Part shown: piece by piece, positions 1 to 11,267 of the stretch
How positions within the stretch are numbered: position 1 is the stretch's first letter
Layout of the letters: every line of letters starts with the position of its first letter
Origin: JBNJGB01 sp051747385
GTDB lineage: Bacteria; Myxococcota_A; UBA9042; PHBI01; JACKFB01
NCBI GenBank assembly: GCA_051747385.1
Contig: JBNJGB010000010.1
Coordinates: forward strand, 132,156 to 196,155
Reading direction: 5' to 3'
DNA: 64,000 nucleotides
Notes under the pieces: model-generated
The model's database searches: none
What the model was told of the DNA's origin: nothing
The model's input: the letters and a program-made list of their open reading frames with translations, nothing else
Position numbers and translations under genes: made by a program

Positions 1-1126
1 CGTAGGTGTGCGCGGGGATGAGCAGGGACGCGTCGTTGGAGAACACGTCCACGTTGTCCAGCGGGTTGAACTGGTAGGCGATGATGGGCGACGTGGACTG
101 GATGCGGAACGCCCCGTAGCCGATCCCGGCGCCCGCCGGGTGGCGCTGGGGAAGCTGGAGGATCTCCAACTCTCCGGGCGCCACGGTCTCCTCGGCGACC
201 TGCTCCGGGCTCATGTCCGGGCCGTCCCTCACGGTGATGGTCACGGTCGAGGGGTTGTCCGACAGGTTGGAGACGATGACCGCGAAGGGCCCCTCCTGCG
301 CCGCGTAGTGGTTGTCCAGGTCCACGGCCCAGTAGTCGCAGCCCGTGTTCGACTTGGCTTTGAGGTCGGCGGAGCACGGCGACAGGCACGCGCCGGCGGA
401 GCAGGCCTGCCCGGAGACGGCACAGTCCTCGGCCACCTCCCACGCGCCCTCCAGGGAGCAGACCTCCGCCACCTGCCCGGTGCAGCGGCGGTTTCCGGGG
501 AAGCACTCCACGCACCGGCCCTGGACGCAGACATCCTCCCCCGTGCAGGGCTCGCCCGCCTCGTAGGTCTCGCCCTCGGCGTCGCAGACCATGACCTCCC
601 GATCGCCCTTGCAGACGCGCTTGCCCGGCTCGCACCCCTGGCATTCGCCGCCCACGCAGTCGCCGCCCACGCAGAAGAAGGGCTCCCAGGACGTGCCGTC
701 CTCGGCGCACGTGAGCCGGGTCCTGCCGTCGCACTGCGTGTCGCCCGGCGTACAGGTCGAGGAGACGCACGACCCGTTCGTGCACGACTCGTCGTCCGCG
801 CAGTGCCCTCCCTCGAGACACTCGAAGCAGAAGCCGGTGACGCCGCAGTACGGCGTGGGCGCCTCGCAGTCCCCGTCGCCGTCGCACGGGGTCAGTCCGT
901 TGTCCACGTCGGAGCCGGGAGATTGGCCGTCCGGTCCAGGCCCCGTGGCACCGTCCTCCTCGCCGCCCGACCCCGCGTCCACGTCCGGGACGACGAAGCC
1001 GCCCTCGTCGCTGATGGGCGTCGTCGGGCCCGGGCCGGCGGGGCCCCCTCCACCGGGTGACGAGCACGCCGCGCTCCCGAGTCCGGCCACCACGACCGTC
1101 ACGAGCGCGAGCCTGGTCGAATACAT
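1..1126 (-). CDS. Cysteine-rich lipoprotein with IgGFc-binding-type domain (partial, 3' end missing)
   Basis: About 375 codons are visible and the C-terminus lies beyond the window. The ATG is preceded by GGAGGG about 7 nt upstream. Residues 1-21 form a lipoprotein signal with lipobox SAAC (Cys21), so the product should be lipid-anchored. A Gly/Pro/Asp-rich linker follows, then from about residue 75 to 255 a region dense in cysteines (ECLEGGHCADDESC, CVGGDCVGGECQGC) that resembles the Cys-rich stretches of myxobacterial surface lipoproteins. From about residue 270 the sequence (CDYWAVDLDN, then FAVIVSNLSDNPSTVTV) resembles the start of the IgGFc-binding N-terminal domain common in myxobacterial secreted proteins. 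Function is unknown; a cell-surface adhesion or recognition role is inferred from the family. Confidence 0.8.
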   Translation of the reverse strand, partial: MYSTRLALVTVVVAGLGSAACSSPGGGGPAGPGPTTPISDEGGFVVPDVDAGSGGEEDGATGPGPDGQSPGSDVDNGLTPCDGDGDCEAPTPYCGVTGFCFECLEGGHCADDESCTNGSCVSSTCTPGDTQCDGRTRLTCAEDGTSWEPFFCVGGDCVGGECQGCEPGKRVCKGDREVMVCDAEGETYEAGEPCTGEDVCVQGRCVECFPGNRRCTGQVAEVCSLEGAWEVAEDCAVSGQACSAGACLSPCSADLKAKSNTGCDYWAVDLDNHYAAQEGPFAVIVSNLSDNPSTVTITVRDGPDMSPEQVAEETVAPGELEILQLPQRHPAGAGIGYGAFRIQSTSPIIAYQFNPLDNVDVFSNDASLLIPAHTY

Positions 1127-1215
1127 GAGGCCCCCTCCACATCGTTCGAGGCAACCGGACTCGATTAGCACCCGGCGAGGCGCGAGGTCGAGCTCCTCCT
1201 CCAGGCTACGCCCGT

Positions 1216-1617
1216 TCAGGGGCAGCCGTCTCCCCCGGAGGCACACCCGCGGTCCTCGTCGGCGCAGTCCACCAGACCATCCCCGTCGTCGTCGAGGCCG
1301 TCCCCGCACGCCGCCTCGATCCCGTCGGGCGCGCAGGCGGCGACCGTACACGGATCGCCGTCGTCGCAGTCCTTCGGATCGAAGGTGCACGCCCAGTCGG
1401 CCTCGCACGTCGCGCCGATGCACGCGTCGGCGGCCTCCTCGCAGGGTTCGACCGGCTCGGCACACGCCCCCTCGACGCAGGCCACCTGGGCGCACGGAGC
1501 GTCGCCGGCGCAGTCGGCGTCCCGCGCGTCGGACGCCTCCGTGTCTTCGGTCGCTCCGCCTCCGCCGTCTCCGCAGCCGACGGCCAGGATCGGGATCGCC
1601 AGGGCCAAGCGCCTCAT
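1216..1617 (-). CDS. Small cysteine-rich lipoprotein
   Basis: A 133-residue protein. It starts at an ATG with GAGG 5 nt upstream; an in-frame GTG two codons earlier is possible. The signal sequence ends in AVGC (Cys15), a lipobox. The rest has about 17 cysteines in an Asp/Gly/Ala background and ends with a CGDGLDDDGDGLVDC-type motif, which resembles the acidic DGLDDDGDG repeats seen in many myxobacterial extracellular proteins and may bind calcium (inference). It lies 89 nt upstream of the larger Cys-rich lipoprotein on the same strand, so the two may be cotranscribed. No enzymatic motif is visible. Confidence 0.75.
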   Translation of the reverse strand: MRRLALAIPILAVGCGDGGGGATEDTEASDARDADCAGDAPCAQVACVEGACAEPVEPCEEAADACIGATCEADWACTFDPKDCDDGDPCTVAACAPDGIEAACGDGLDDDGDGLVDCADEDRGCASGGDGCP

Positions 1618-1686
1618 CGCCACCTCGGGGGCATGGGCGGGCCCTGCGCCTGTCGATCATACACATCTCGGCAAGCCGGCCTCGTT

Positions 1687-1752
1687 CCCTTGCCCTTGCC
1701 CTTGCCCGTGCCCGTGCCTGAAAGAGCGGCTCCGGCGGGGATATCCGCTGCG
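1687..1752 (+). repeat. Hexanucleotide tract plus TGAAAGAGCGGCTCC repeat (left copy)
   Basis: About five units of CCTTGC, degrading to CCGTGC, run directly into TGAAAGAGCGGCTCCGGC. The same junction, inverted, is found at 26417-26486. Tract length may vary between strains by slippage (inference). Confidence 0.75.
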
Positions 1753-1840
1753 CGGGCGGGGACGCCCGCGGTCCCGGGCGCCGGTCGCGTTCCCTGGGAC
1801 GGCGGGCTTCCAGCCCGCCAGACGTGGAGTGGCTCTGCGC

Positions 1841-1889
1841 CGACCACGACCACGTCTCGCCGGCGCTCGGCGACTTGTGAACAATTGAC
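1841..1889 (+). repeat. Dispersed repeat ending TTGTGAACAATTGAC (left copy)
   Basis: It shares CGACCACG, then CTCGGCGA and TTGTGA-CAATTGAC with the copy at 63803-63869. The right copy has an expanded CACGTC tract where this one has only CACGAC-CACGTC. Confidence 0.65.
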
Positions 1890-2049
1890 AGGCCCTGCGC
1901 CCGCCCCCGCGGAGTCTACACGAAGGCACCTCGGGCCCACGACCGGCGCCGATCACCACGCCCGGTTTTCTGGACAGCCCCCGGGCGCCGTCCCATCGTC
2001 GGAGCCCGCGTCCAGGACACGACGCACGCGTCCACTCCAGGAGGCTCCC

Positions 2050-2481
2050 ATGAGCGCCGCCCTGCCCGAACACGACCGCCCGGATCGCCAGGACCCGCAC
2101 GGGAACGTCCGGCGCCTGGCCTCCGTCGCGCCCGCGGCGGACGCCGGCGAGTCCCGCCGGGACGACGAGCGGGACGCCCTCCGCGATCAGCTCGTGCACC
2201 TGGCCCGTCACTACGCCGCCGACGTGAGCCGCCTCCACCGGGCCCTGGACCGGGCCCGGACCGACGAGGCGCGCGCCCGCACCGAGCGGCTCCGGGCGGA
2301 GCGGACCGCCGAGGCGATCCGGACCGAGCGTGATCGGCTTCGGGAGGAGGCGGCCCTCCTGCGCGACGCCCTGGAGCAGGAGCGGGCGCGCCGGGAGATC
2401 CTCCGCGAAGCGGCGGAGATGCCCTGGTGGGCGGTCAGACGGCGCCGCGAGCTGCTGCGCGCGACGGGGCATCGCCCCTGA
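2050..2481 (+). CDS. Coiled-coil protein of unknown function
   Basis: 143 residues; the ATG is preceded by GGAGG about 5 nt upstream. The N-terminal 40 residues are polar and low in complexity. From about residue 50 to 120 the sequence is a charged heptad-like helix rich in Arg, Glu, Ala and Leu (for example RLHRALDRARTDEARARTER), consistent with a long coiled coil. There is no signal peptide or membrane segment, so it is probably cytoplasmic. The C-terminus (MPWWAVRRRRELLRA) is basic and aromatic. I do not recognise a family. Confidence 0.65.
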   Translation: MSAALPEHDRPDRQDPHGNVRRLASVAPAADAGESRRDDERDALRDQLVHLARHYAADVSRLHRALDRARTDEARARTERLRAERTAEAIRTERDRLREEAALLRDALEQERARREILREAAEMPWWAVRRRRELLRATGHRP

Positions 2482-2535
2482 CCCAAATCCGCCGCCTGTT
2501 CCGGCATTCGCCCACCGATTCGGGCCCATCTGCGG

Positions 2536-2641
2536 CGTCACCGTCACCGATTCGTGCTCGCAGTAGCTCGCTACGGCTCCGCGCGATTCGGCAACGTTTC
2601 CTTGCACCTGGACCCGCCTCGGCGCGCTCGGTGCTCGGCCC
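2536..2641 (+). repeat. ~106-bp dispersed repeat (left copy)
   Basis: It begins CGTCACCGTCACCGATTCG and ends CGCGCTCGGTGCTCGGCC. A near-identical inverted copy lies at 26312-26418, with divergence mainly in a ~30-bp middle section. No coding potential was recognised in it. Confidence 0.8.
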
Positions 2642-2736
2642 AGGCGGCGGCTTTGGGTCTGACGGGTCATGGCGGGGTCGCTCCGGACCCGCTATCATCG
2701 CGGGGGCACACCCGACGCACGGAGACGCTCCCCCGC

Positions 2737-4701
2737 GTGAGTCCCTTCGACCCCACCGTCCTGCGGAAGACCCTCGAGCGATTCGGCTATCGGATCGCCA
2801 TCCGCCGGGACGGCTGGACGGAGTGCCTGGTCTCGCGGGACGCCGAGCGCTGGGTCGGCCACGGGGTGGACCTCGACGAGGCCCTGCAGGACGCGGTGCG
2901 CGCCATGTTCCCGTCGGCCCTGGGCCGCGAGCTGCTGGCCCGCGCGGTCGAGGACACCGTCCGCACCACCGGGAGGGTGCGCGAGGAGCCCGCGCCGAGG
3001 TCGCGCCCGGAGGCGCGAAGCCCCTCCGTTCCCACGCCTGCGCCGAGACCAGAGCCGCCCCCCGTCCCCACCGAGGAGCCGCCCGCGGCGCGGGCGCAGA
3101 CCGAGGCCGAGGGGACGTCGGCGACCGAGCGCGCAGGGGAGCCGACGGACGAAGAGGAGGCCCGCGAGGAGGTCCCGGAGGAGGCGCCCGCGGCCATCCC
3201 GCCGGGGCCGCCGGTGGGCGAGGCCCTCGAGGAGCTCTCCCTGCTGCGGCGGCGTGTCGACGACGCCCGGGGGGAGCTGGCCATGATGGCGCCGGAGCTG
3301 CAGCGGCTGCACATCCTGGCGTGGATCTGCCGCGCCCGGGCCATCCAGGAGCGCCACCCCCACGACATGGCGGTGGAGCGCGCCGCGGGCGACATCGCCC
3401 GGACCCTGGGCGCGCTGGGGAAGATCTGGTGGCCCGGCTCCGTGAAGGCGCTCCAACTCCGGGCGACGCCCCTGGACGCCGGCGCGGAGCTGGGCCTCGA
3501 GGGCGGCGGACGGCTCCACGACTGGCTGGAGGCCGCGGAGAAGGCGGAAGCCGTGCTCGCCGACAAGCTGGACGAGACGGACACCGGCACGGTGGACGAG
3601 TACGGATGGTCCGACCGCGGGGCGCTCAACCCGGCGCCCAATCGGCCGGACGACCTCCTGCGCGAGGTGCGCGGCGGCCTCGCCCGACAGCACGGTCCGC
3701 TGAGCCGGGCGCCCCGGAAGGAGGCGCGCGATCGCCTCCGCAGGGCGCTCCCGGCGGACGTGAAGCAGCTGGCGGACTGGGCCCGGAAGCTGCGCTGGCT
3801 CCGGGGCCACACGGACGACTTCGAGACGTGGGGCGCCGCCATGGGGCGCCTCCGCTGGGCCGCCTATCACCTGCCGCGGGACCAGGGCGCGGAGGTGCGC
3901 GACCTGCTGGACCCGGCCTGGTGCCCGCCGCAGCCGTGGTCGGCGACCCTGGGGCAGAACCCGCGGAAGAAGCGCAACCGCAAGCGCCGCGGGGAGCTCC
4001 TCCAGTCCCTGCCCGTGGGCAACGGCTCGCAGCCCGAGCCCGAGGACCTGGCCGAGTGGCTGGGCGAGGCCTTCGATTTGGGCACGGAGCTCCCGAACCC
4101 CCGGATCTCGGGGCTCGTCTACCCGGTCCGCGACGCCGTCCTGCAGTTGGACAGCGGCCTGCTGCCGGAGGACTCCCGCCGGACGCGGAAGCGCCTGGCC
4201 GACCTGAAGAAGCGCCTCCAGGTGATGGGTGCCTCCGAGGCGGACGCCATCCGGCGCGACGCGCGCCGCGAGCTGGAGCGGGAGCCCGACACGCCCGAAC
4301 CCGAACCCGAGCCGCAGCCCGAGCCCGACAACGTCCCGGATCCGATGGAGCGGATGACCCGCGAGGTCCGCAGGCACACCCGGGGCAAGAAGGCGCTGTT
4401 CGTCAGCAACCGGGAGGACCCGGCCCTGAAGGAGCGGATCGAGGAGATGCTGGGCCTGGATCTGACCTGGACGGTCATCGACCCGCGCCGGGTCCAGTCC
4501 AAGTGCGACTCCATCGAGCAGGGCTCCTTCGACTTCGTGCTGAGCGCCACGGGCTTTCAGGGGCACAACGTGGACGCCGTCCTCTACAAGGCGGCCAAGA
4601 ACGCGGACACGCACTACGTCCGCGTCAACCGCGGCCGCCCCCACATGTGCGTGCGCTCCCTCGCCCGGGAGCTGGGCCTGCGACACCCCAGCCGGGTCTG
4701 A
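2737..4701 (+). CDS. DUF2325-like protein with Pro/Glu-rich linkers
   Basis: 654 residues from a GTG start; a TATCAT -10-like element lies about 45 nt upstream. Residues 1-70 form a small domain (FGYRIAIRRDGWTECLVSRD). Residues 85-160 are a Pro/Glu/Ala-rich linker. A long helical middle follows (about 165-500), containing LQRLHILAWICRARAIQE. A second acidic Pro/Glu linker lies around 515-535. Residues 550-654 resemble the DUF2325 fold: KKALFVSNRED, then FDFVLSATGFQGHNVDAV and a THYVRVNRGRP stretch, the expected pattern of a strand, a backbone-binding loop and a conserved Arg. DUF2325 proteins have no settled biochemical role. No signal peptide is seen, so it is probably cytoplasmic. Confidence 0.7.
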   Translation: MSPFDPTVLRKTLERFGYRIAIRRDGWTECLVSRDAERWVGHGVDLDEALQDAVRAMFPSALGRELLARAVEDTVRTTGRVREEPAPRSRPEARSPSVPTPAPRPEPPPVPTEEPPAARAQTEAEGTSATERAGEPTDEEEAREEVPEEAPAAIPPGPPVGEALEELSLLRRRVDDARGELAMMAPELQRLHILAWICRARAIQERHPHDMAVERAAGDIARTLGALGKIWWPGSVKALQLRATPLDAGAELGLEGGGRLHDWLEAAEKAEAVLADKLDETDTGTVDEYGWSDRGALNPAPNRPDDLLREVRGGLARQHGPLSRAPRKEARDRLRRALPADVKQLADWARKLRWLRGHTDDFETWGAAMGRLRWAAYHLPRDQGAEVRDLLDPAWCPPQPWSATLGQNPRKKRNRKRRGELLQSLPVGNGSQPEPEDLAEWLGEAFDLGTELPNPRISGLVYPVRDAVLQLDSGLLPEDSRRTRKRLADLKKRLQVMGASEADAIRRDARRELEREPDTPEPEPEPQPEPDNVPDPMERMTREVRRHTRGKKALFVSNREDPALKERIEEMLGLDLTWTVIDPRRVQSKCDSIEQGSFDFVLSATGFQGHNVDAVLYKAAKNADTHYVRVNRGRPHMCVRSLARELGLRHPSRV

Positions 4702-4735
4702 GCTCCCTCCGCGCCCCGTTCCGGCGGGCCGGCGG

Positions 4736-4790
4736 GCTCGCGCGAAGGCGCCAAGCCGCAAAGCCGCGGAGGACCCGGGGAAGATGTTGT
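4736..4790 (+). repeat. CGCCAAGCCGCAAAG-type dispersed repeat, copy 1
   Basis: GCTCGCGCGAAGGCGCCAAG followed by CCGCAAAGCCGCGGAGGAC and GGGGAAGATG. It matches copies at 26183-26262 and 63638-63718 and sits between the convergent ends of the DUF2325-like gene and rpoH. Confidence 0.75.
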
Positions 4791-4838
4791 TGGCCCGGCC
4801 CCACTGGGAGCAGACGACTCGGAGCGCCGCCGCAGGCC

Positions 4839-5906
4839 CTACCGCAGCGCCTCGATCAGGACCTCGTCGCCCAGCTCCTGCTGGACGAACTCCTTGAGGC
4901 GCTTCTTGATGCGGACCTCGAGCTGGCGCACGCGCTCCTTGGAGACGCCGAACTCGTTGCCCAGGTCCTCGAGGCGCACGGGGTCCTCGGACTGGAGCCG
5001 CTGGTCCCAGATGGCCCGGTCGCGCTCGTCGAGGGTCTCCCGGAACCGGGCGAAGACGTGCTCGAGCATCTCCTGGATCTCCCCGCCGCCCGCGGCGGCC
5101 TCGGGGCTCTCGAAGGTCGCCTCGTCGGCCAGGGCGTCCCCGCGGGTGCGGCCCTCCTCCTCGCCGTGCATGGGGACGTCCAGGCTCATGTGGCGCTGGT
5201 CCAGGATGGGGGCGAGCTCGTTCACGTCCTCGGGGTTCACGCCCATCCGGTCGGCCAGGAGCTTCGGGGTGGGCTCGATGCCCTCCTGGCGGAGCTTCCG
5301 CCGCTCCCGGTCGAGGCGCCAGAACAGCTTCCGCGCCGCGCGGGACCCGGCGTGGATCAGATGCTTGTTTTCCTGGATGAACGCCAGGATCCGCGCGCGG
5401 ATCCAGAAGCGGGCGTAGGACGGGAACGGCACGCCCCGGTCCGCATCGAACTTCCGGATGGCCTCGGCGAGTCCCAGGTTCCCCTCGGCGATGAGGTCCA
5501 TGACGTCCGCCCACTGGCGGCGGAACTGGAAGGCGATCTTCACCACCAGGCGCAGGTTCGACGCCACCAGCCGCGCCGCCGCCTCGCGGTCCCCGTGCTT
5601 CTGGAAGGCCTCCGCGAGCTCCGTCTGCTCCTCGATCGGGAGGATCTCGACGTTCTTCAGGCGCGCCAGGTACACGTTCAGCGCCGAGAGCTTGTCCGGA
5701 AGCTGCCGCTGGGACAGGGCCGGCAGCCCCTTCACGGCCGCGCGCAGGACCTCGCCGGCCTCGTCGGACTCCGCCTCGTCGTCGCCTCCGTCCAGGTCGA
5801 TGGCGTCGTCCAGCTCGGGCTCCAGGATGACCTCGTCACCCTCGACGTGCGTCCCCTCCGCCGACCCGTCGTCGGGCGGGACCGTCTTCTTGCGTCGCTC
5901 GGACAT
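4839..5906 (-). CDS. rpoH: RpoH-like (sigma-32 family) RNA polymerase sigma factor
   Basis: 355 residues. It directs RNA polymerase to promoters, by family the heat-shock set. The N-terminal ~70 residues are an acidic extension not typical of E. coli RpoH. Region 2 is clear: LRLVVKIAFQFRRQW, then DLIAEGNLGLAEAIRKFD and PFPSYARFWIRARILAFI. A stretch reading RAARKLFWRLDRERRKLR resembles the RpoH box. Region 4 ends with RLEDLGNEFGVSKERVRQLE, the -35-binding helix-turn-helix. It lies head to head with clpB across 212 bp, which supports a heat-shock role. Assignment to sigma-32 rather than another group 3/4 factor rests on the RpoH box and this context. Confidence 0.88.
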   Translation of the reverse strand: MSERRKKTVPPDDGSAEGTHVEGDEVILEPELDDAIDLDGGDDEAESDEAGEVLRAAVKGLPALSQRQLPDKLSALNVYLARLKNVEILPIEEQTELAEAFQKHGDREAAARLVASNLRLVVKIAFQFRRQWADVMDLIAEGNLGLAEAIRKFDADRGVPFPSYARFWIRARILAFIQENKHLIHAGSRAARKLFWRLDRERRKLRQEGIEPTPKLLADRMGVNPEDVNELAPILDQRHMSLDVPMHGEEEGRTRGDALADEATFESPEAAAGGGEIQEMLEHVFARFRETLDERDRAIWDQRLQSEDPVRLEDLGNEFGVSKERVRQLEVRIKKRLKEFVQQELGDEVLIEALR

Positions 5907-6118
5907 CGCGCACCTTGACAGCCTTCGAGGCGTGCTTCCACTCCCTCGTGACGGCCGGCGACAACCCGCCCCGATACACCGAGGGCAGCCTGTCTAGCGC
6001 ACGGGCCGAGGGGAAGCAAGCCTGCCACCAGGCGGGCGCGGGGGTCGCCACGGCGCCTGGCTGCGGGCGGCGTCGACGATGACGTACGTCCGCCGAACGG
6101 CCACCAGGAGAGAGTTGC
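5907..6118. promoter_or_regulatory. Divergent rpoH/clpB control region
   Basis: 212 bp separates the two divergent starts. I looked for a sigma-32-type -35/-10 pair (CTTGAA, CCCCAT) and found no convincing match. A lone TTGACA-like hexamer (CTTGACAG) sits near the rpoH start. The ribosome binding site of clpB is CAGGAGAGAG. Confidence 0.5.
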
Positions 6119-8746
<2,628 letters not shown>

Positions 8747-8766
8747 CCGCACACGGGTAGCCGCAC

Positions 8767-8798
8767 GGGCGCCCCTCGACCACGGCCGGGGGGCGCCC
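8767..8798. terminator. GC hairpin between convergent genes
   Basis: A perfect 9-bp stem GGGCGCCCC / GGGGCGCCC with a 14-nt loop lies 21 nt past clpB and before the end of the convergent propeller gene. It has no T-tract, so bidirectional termination is inferred. Confidence 0.6.
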
Positions 8799-8847
8799 TG
8801 CCGCGCACGCTCCCCGCGCCGCCTGATCCCCGCGCCGCCGCCCGCCC

Positions 8848-11136
8848 CTACTCGTCCGTCGTGCAGCGGGCCCCGTCGCGCACCATGCCCGGCGGACGCC
8901 ACCTCGCCCGGCCGTCCCGGCCGCAGCCCTCCCGGCAGTTCTCGGCAGCCTCGACGCAGGCGGTGGGTGCCCGGCATCGTCCGCCGCACGTCTCCCCCAG
9001 GGAGCGGCAGACGGCGACGCAGCCCGGCTCGCCCAGGCCACCGCCGAGGTCCCGGCGGACCCGGGCGATCTCGGCCTCCAGATCGGTGACCAGGGCGCGC
9101 GCCGCACGGCGGGAACGCTCCCGGTCGGGATCGACCACGAGGTCGAGGCGCCGCGGCAGGAAGGTCTCGCTGTCCAGCGCCACGGCGGGCCACGGGGACG
9201 CCGCCAGGGCTTCCCGCGCCCTCTGCCGGGCCTCCGGGTCCTCGCCCACCAGCGCCGGGCCATGATCCGCCAGCCACCGGTACAAGGCCCGGGCCGCAGC
9301 GACCCGGTGCAGCGCCGCCACCCCGGGCTCGCGCGAGAAGCCGCCATCGCGCCACGCCCCCACGAGGGCCGCGGCGTCCGCAGGGTGACCCGCCCGCAGG
9401 GACGCTCCGGCCAGGACCAGCGCCGCCGCCCGGACGTCGTCCTCCGCACCACGACCGGCGTCGCGGAGGGCGTCCCCGTCCCGCCCCAGCCGCTCCACGA
9501 GGGCGCGGGCCAACTCGGGGATCGCGGCGCAGACCGCTCCACCCGGGGCCTCCCGCCGGCCCAGCACGAAGTCGCCCACCATGGAGGCGACGTGGGGCGC
9601 GAGGGAGACCAGGCGCTCCACCCGCCCGCTCGGCTCCCCCCGCAGCGACGCCTCCAGGGAGGCGAGACCCGGCGCGACGTCGCCGTCCGCGAAGCGCGCT
9701 CGCAGGCGGTCGAGGCGGGTCCGGTGGACCCTCTCCCGGAGACGAGCCAGCGCCGGGACGCCCGACTCGAAGGTCCGGAGCGGCGCCAGCCTCTCCTCGG
9801 CCGCCGCGGGACGCCCGTCCTCCAACAGCTTCCCCACGACCACCTCGAGGCGCTCCAGCGGGTGGATCGGCAGGCCCCGGACACCGCCCCCCGTCGCCAC
9901 GTACAGGACACCGCCGGCCCGCCCGGCCGCGTGCACGCCGCCCGCCGGGGCGTCGAGCGCGCCCACGATCTCCGGCGAACCGTCGTCTGGGGACAGCACC
10001 GCGATCCGTGCAGGCTCCGGCCCCGCCGCCACGAGCACGTCCCGTCCCACCGCCACGAGCTCGGCGGCCTCGTGCCCTGGCACGGTCCGCTCCCACGCCG
10101 GTGACGCCCCCTCGTCCGCGAAGCCGAGGGCCTGCACGCCGCGTGCCTCGTGCCCCACGGCCACGATCCTCCCGTCCACGACCACGGGCCGCGGTCGCGG
10201 GGCCACGCTGTCCACGCGGACCGCCCCGTCGCCGTCCAGGGGCGCCCTGACCAGCGACGCACCGTCGTCTCCGGCGCCGGCGAGCCACGTCAGCCCCCCT
10301 CCGAGCGGCCTCGCCCGGGTCGCGGCGCCGTCCAGGCCGGGCCGCCGGAGGAGCCTCGCCTCGTCCACCGCCTCGCCGGACGAGGAGACGCGCACGATCC
10401 GCGCGACGAGATCCCCGCCGGGCGCCAGGTCCCACACCAGCGCGCCATCCGGGGTCGCCGCGAATCCCACGGCCTCCGGGCGCGCGCCGGCGCCGTCCCA
10501 CGTCCACCGCCCGCGCTCGGTGCCCGTGGCGAGGTCGACGAAGCGCAGCGTGGGCGGGGTTCCGCCGTCCCGGATGACGACGACGTCGCCGGCCACCTGG
10601 ACGTCCCGCGGAGCTTTCACGGGGGCGACCCGGCGCCACCGCGGCGCGCCGTCCGTCACGCCGAGGAGTCCCAGGCGCCGGTGGCTCGGGCCGCTGCCGC
10701 TCACCAGGACACCATCGGGGCCGGCCCACCAGGCGCGCTCCACGCACGGCCCGCCGGTCGCGCAGCCCAGGGTCCGCCGCCACAGGACGGCGCCCGAGCC
10801 CCGGGCCAGCACCTCCAGGCCCACGCCCGCGACGACGACGTAGTCCCCCAGGCGCCAGACCCGGTCCAGGCGACCGCCCATGGCGCCGTGGTTCCAGCGG
10901 ACGCGCCCCTCGCGGGTGTCGATGGCGGCGACGCCGCGGCGCAGGTCGCTCACCAGGAGGGTGTCCGGCGCGGCGTCCAGCCAGCGCACCTCCCCGACGG
11001 GCGAGGCGTAGGACCGCCCCGCGTCCAGCACGCTCGGCCGAGCTTCGGTGGCGCCCGCCCTCGCCGGGGCCGAGAGCCCCCAGGACAGCACGACCAGGGC
11101 CAGCGCGGCAGCGATTCGTACGAGCCGGGTGTTCAC
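8848..11136 (-). CDS. Secreted PQQ-like beta-propeller protein with Cys-rich tail
   Basis: 762 residues from a GTG start preceded by GGAGG with a 4-nt gap. A signal peptide (about 1-27, ending APARA) directs export. From about residue 35 to 440 the sequence has repeated blades of the form GEVRWLD, TREGRVRWNHGAMGG, GSGAVLWRRTLG and LATGTERGRWTWDG, typical of PQQ/BamB-type propellers. About 440-690 is mostly helical with tetratricopeptide-like character. The last ~60 residues carry about 10 cysteines (CVAVCRSLGETCGGRC, then CVEAAENCREGCG). No quinone-dehydrogenase active site is evident. It may be a periplasmic or surface scaffold (inference). Confidence 0.75.
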   Translation of the reverse strand: MNTRLVRIAAALALVVLSWGLSAPARAGATEARPSVLDAGRSYASPVGEVRWLDAAPDTLLVSDLRRGVAAIDTREGRVRWNHGAMGGRLDRVWRLGDYVVVAGVGLEVLARGSGAVLWRRTLGCATGGPCVERAWWAGPDGVLVSGSGPSHRRLGLLGVTDGAPRWRRVAPVKAPRDVQVAGDVVVIRDGGTPPTLRFVDLATGTERGRWTWDGAGARPEAVGFAATPDGALVWDLAPGGDLVARIVRVSSSGEAVDEARLLRRPGLDGAATRARPLGGGLTWLAGAGDDGASLVRAPLDGDGAVRVDSVAPRPRPVVVDGRIVAVGHEARGVQALGFADEGASPAWERTVPGHEAAELVAVGRDVLVAAGPEPARIAVLSPDDGSPEIVGALDAPAGGVHAAGRAGGVLYVATGGGVRGLPIHPLERLEVVVGKLLEDGRPAAAEERLAPLRTFESGVPALARLRERVHRTRLDRLRARFADGDVAPGLASLEASLRGEPSGRVERLVSLAPHVASMVGDFVLGRREAPGGAVCAAIPELARALVERLGRDGDALRDAGRGAEDDVRAAALVLAGASLRAGHPADAAALVGAWRDGGFSREPGVAALHRVAAARALYRWLADHGPALVGEDPEARQRAREALAASPWPAVALDSETFLPRRLDLVVDPDRERSRRAARALVTDLEAEIARVRRDLGGGLGEPGCVAVCRSLGETCGGRCRAPTACVEAAENCREGCGRDGRARWRPPGMVRDGARCTTDE

Positions 11137-11267
11137 ATCACCTCCGCCGCCAGACTCGCACCGGGCCGGAGTGGGGTCCAGGGCGGCAGGTTGCCTGTCC
11201 TCGCGCCTCCTGTCACAGTTGACCGTCCCACCCCGAACCCGATTCCTTCGCGGACGTCGGAGGCCCC
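11137..11267. promoter_or_regulatory. Divergent promoter region of the propeller gene and egtDB
   Basis: 131 bp between divergent starts. A TTGACC element at 11219-11224 could be a -35 for egtD, but the -10 expected 16-17 nt on is poor (GATTCC/ATTCCT). egtD has TCGGAGG as its ribosome binding site. Confidence 0.4.

Larger units (their letters stand above)
1624..2049. other. Intergenic region with hexanucleotide tract and two dispersed repeats
   Basis: No gene is recognised here. The stretch holds a CCTTGC/CCGTGC hexanucleotide tract (1687-1718), then a 34-bp sequence starting TGAAAGAGCGGCTCC (1719-1752) that recurs inverted at 26417-26450. It also holds a block ending TTGTGAACAATTGAC (1841-1889) that recurs at 63803-63869. 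Confidence 0.7.

Noticed and set aside
1687..1718. Hexanucleotide tract as a CRISPR array
   Set aside because: Units are 6 bp with no spacers, so it is a microsatellite.
5907..6118. Sigma-32 promoter for clpB
   Set aside because: No pair of elements at correct spacing resembling CTTGAA and CCCCAT could be found.
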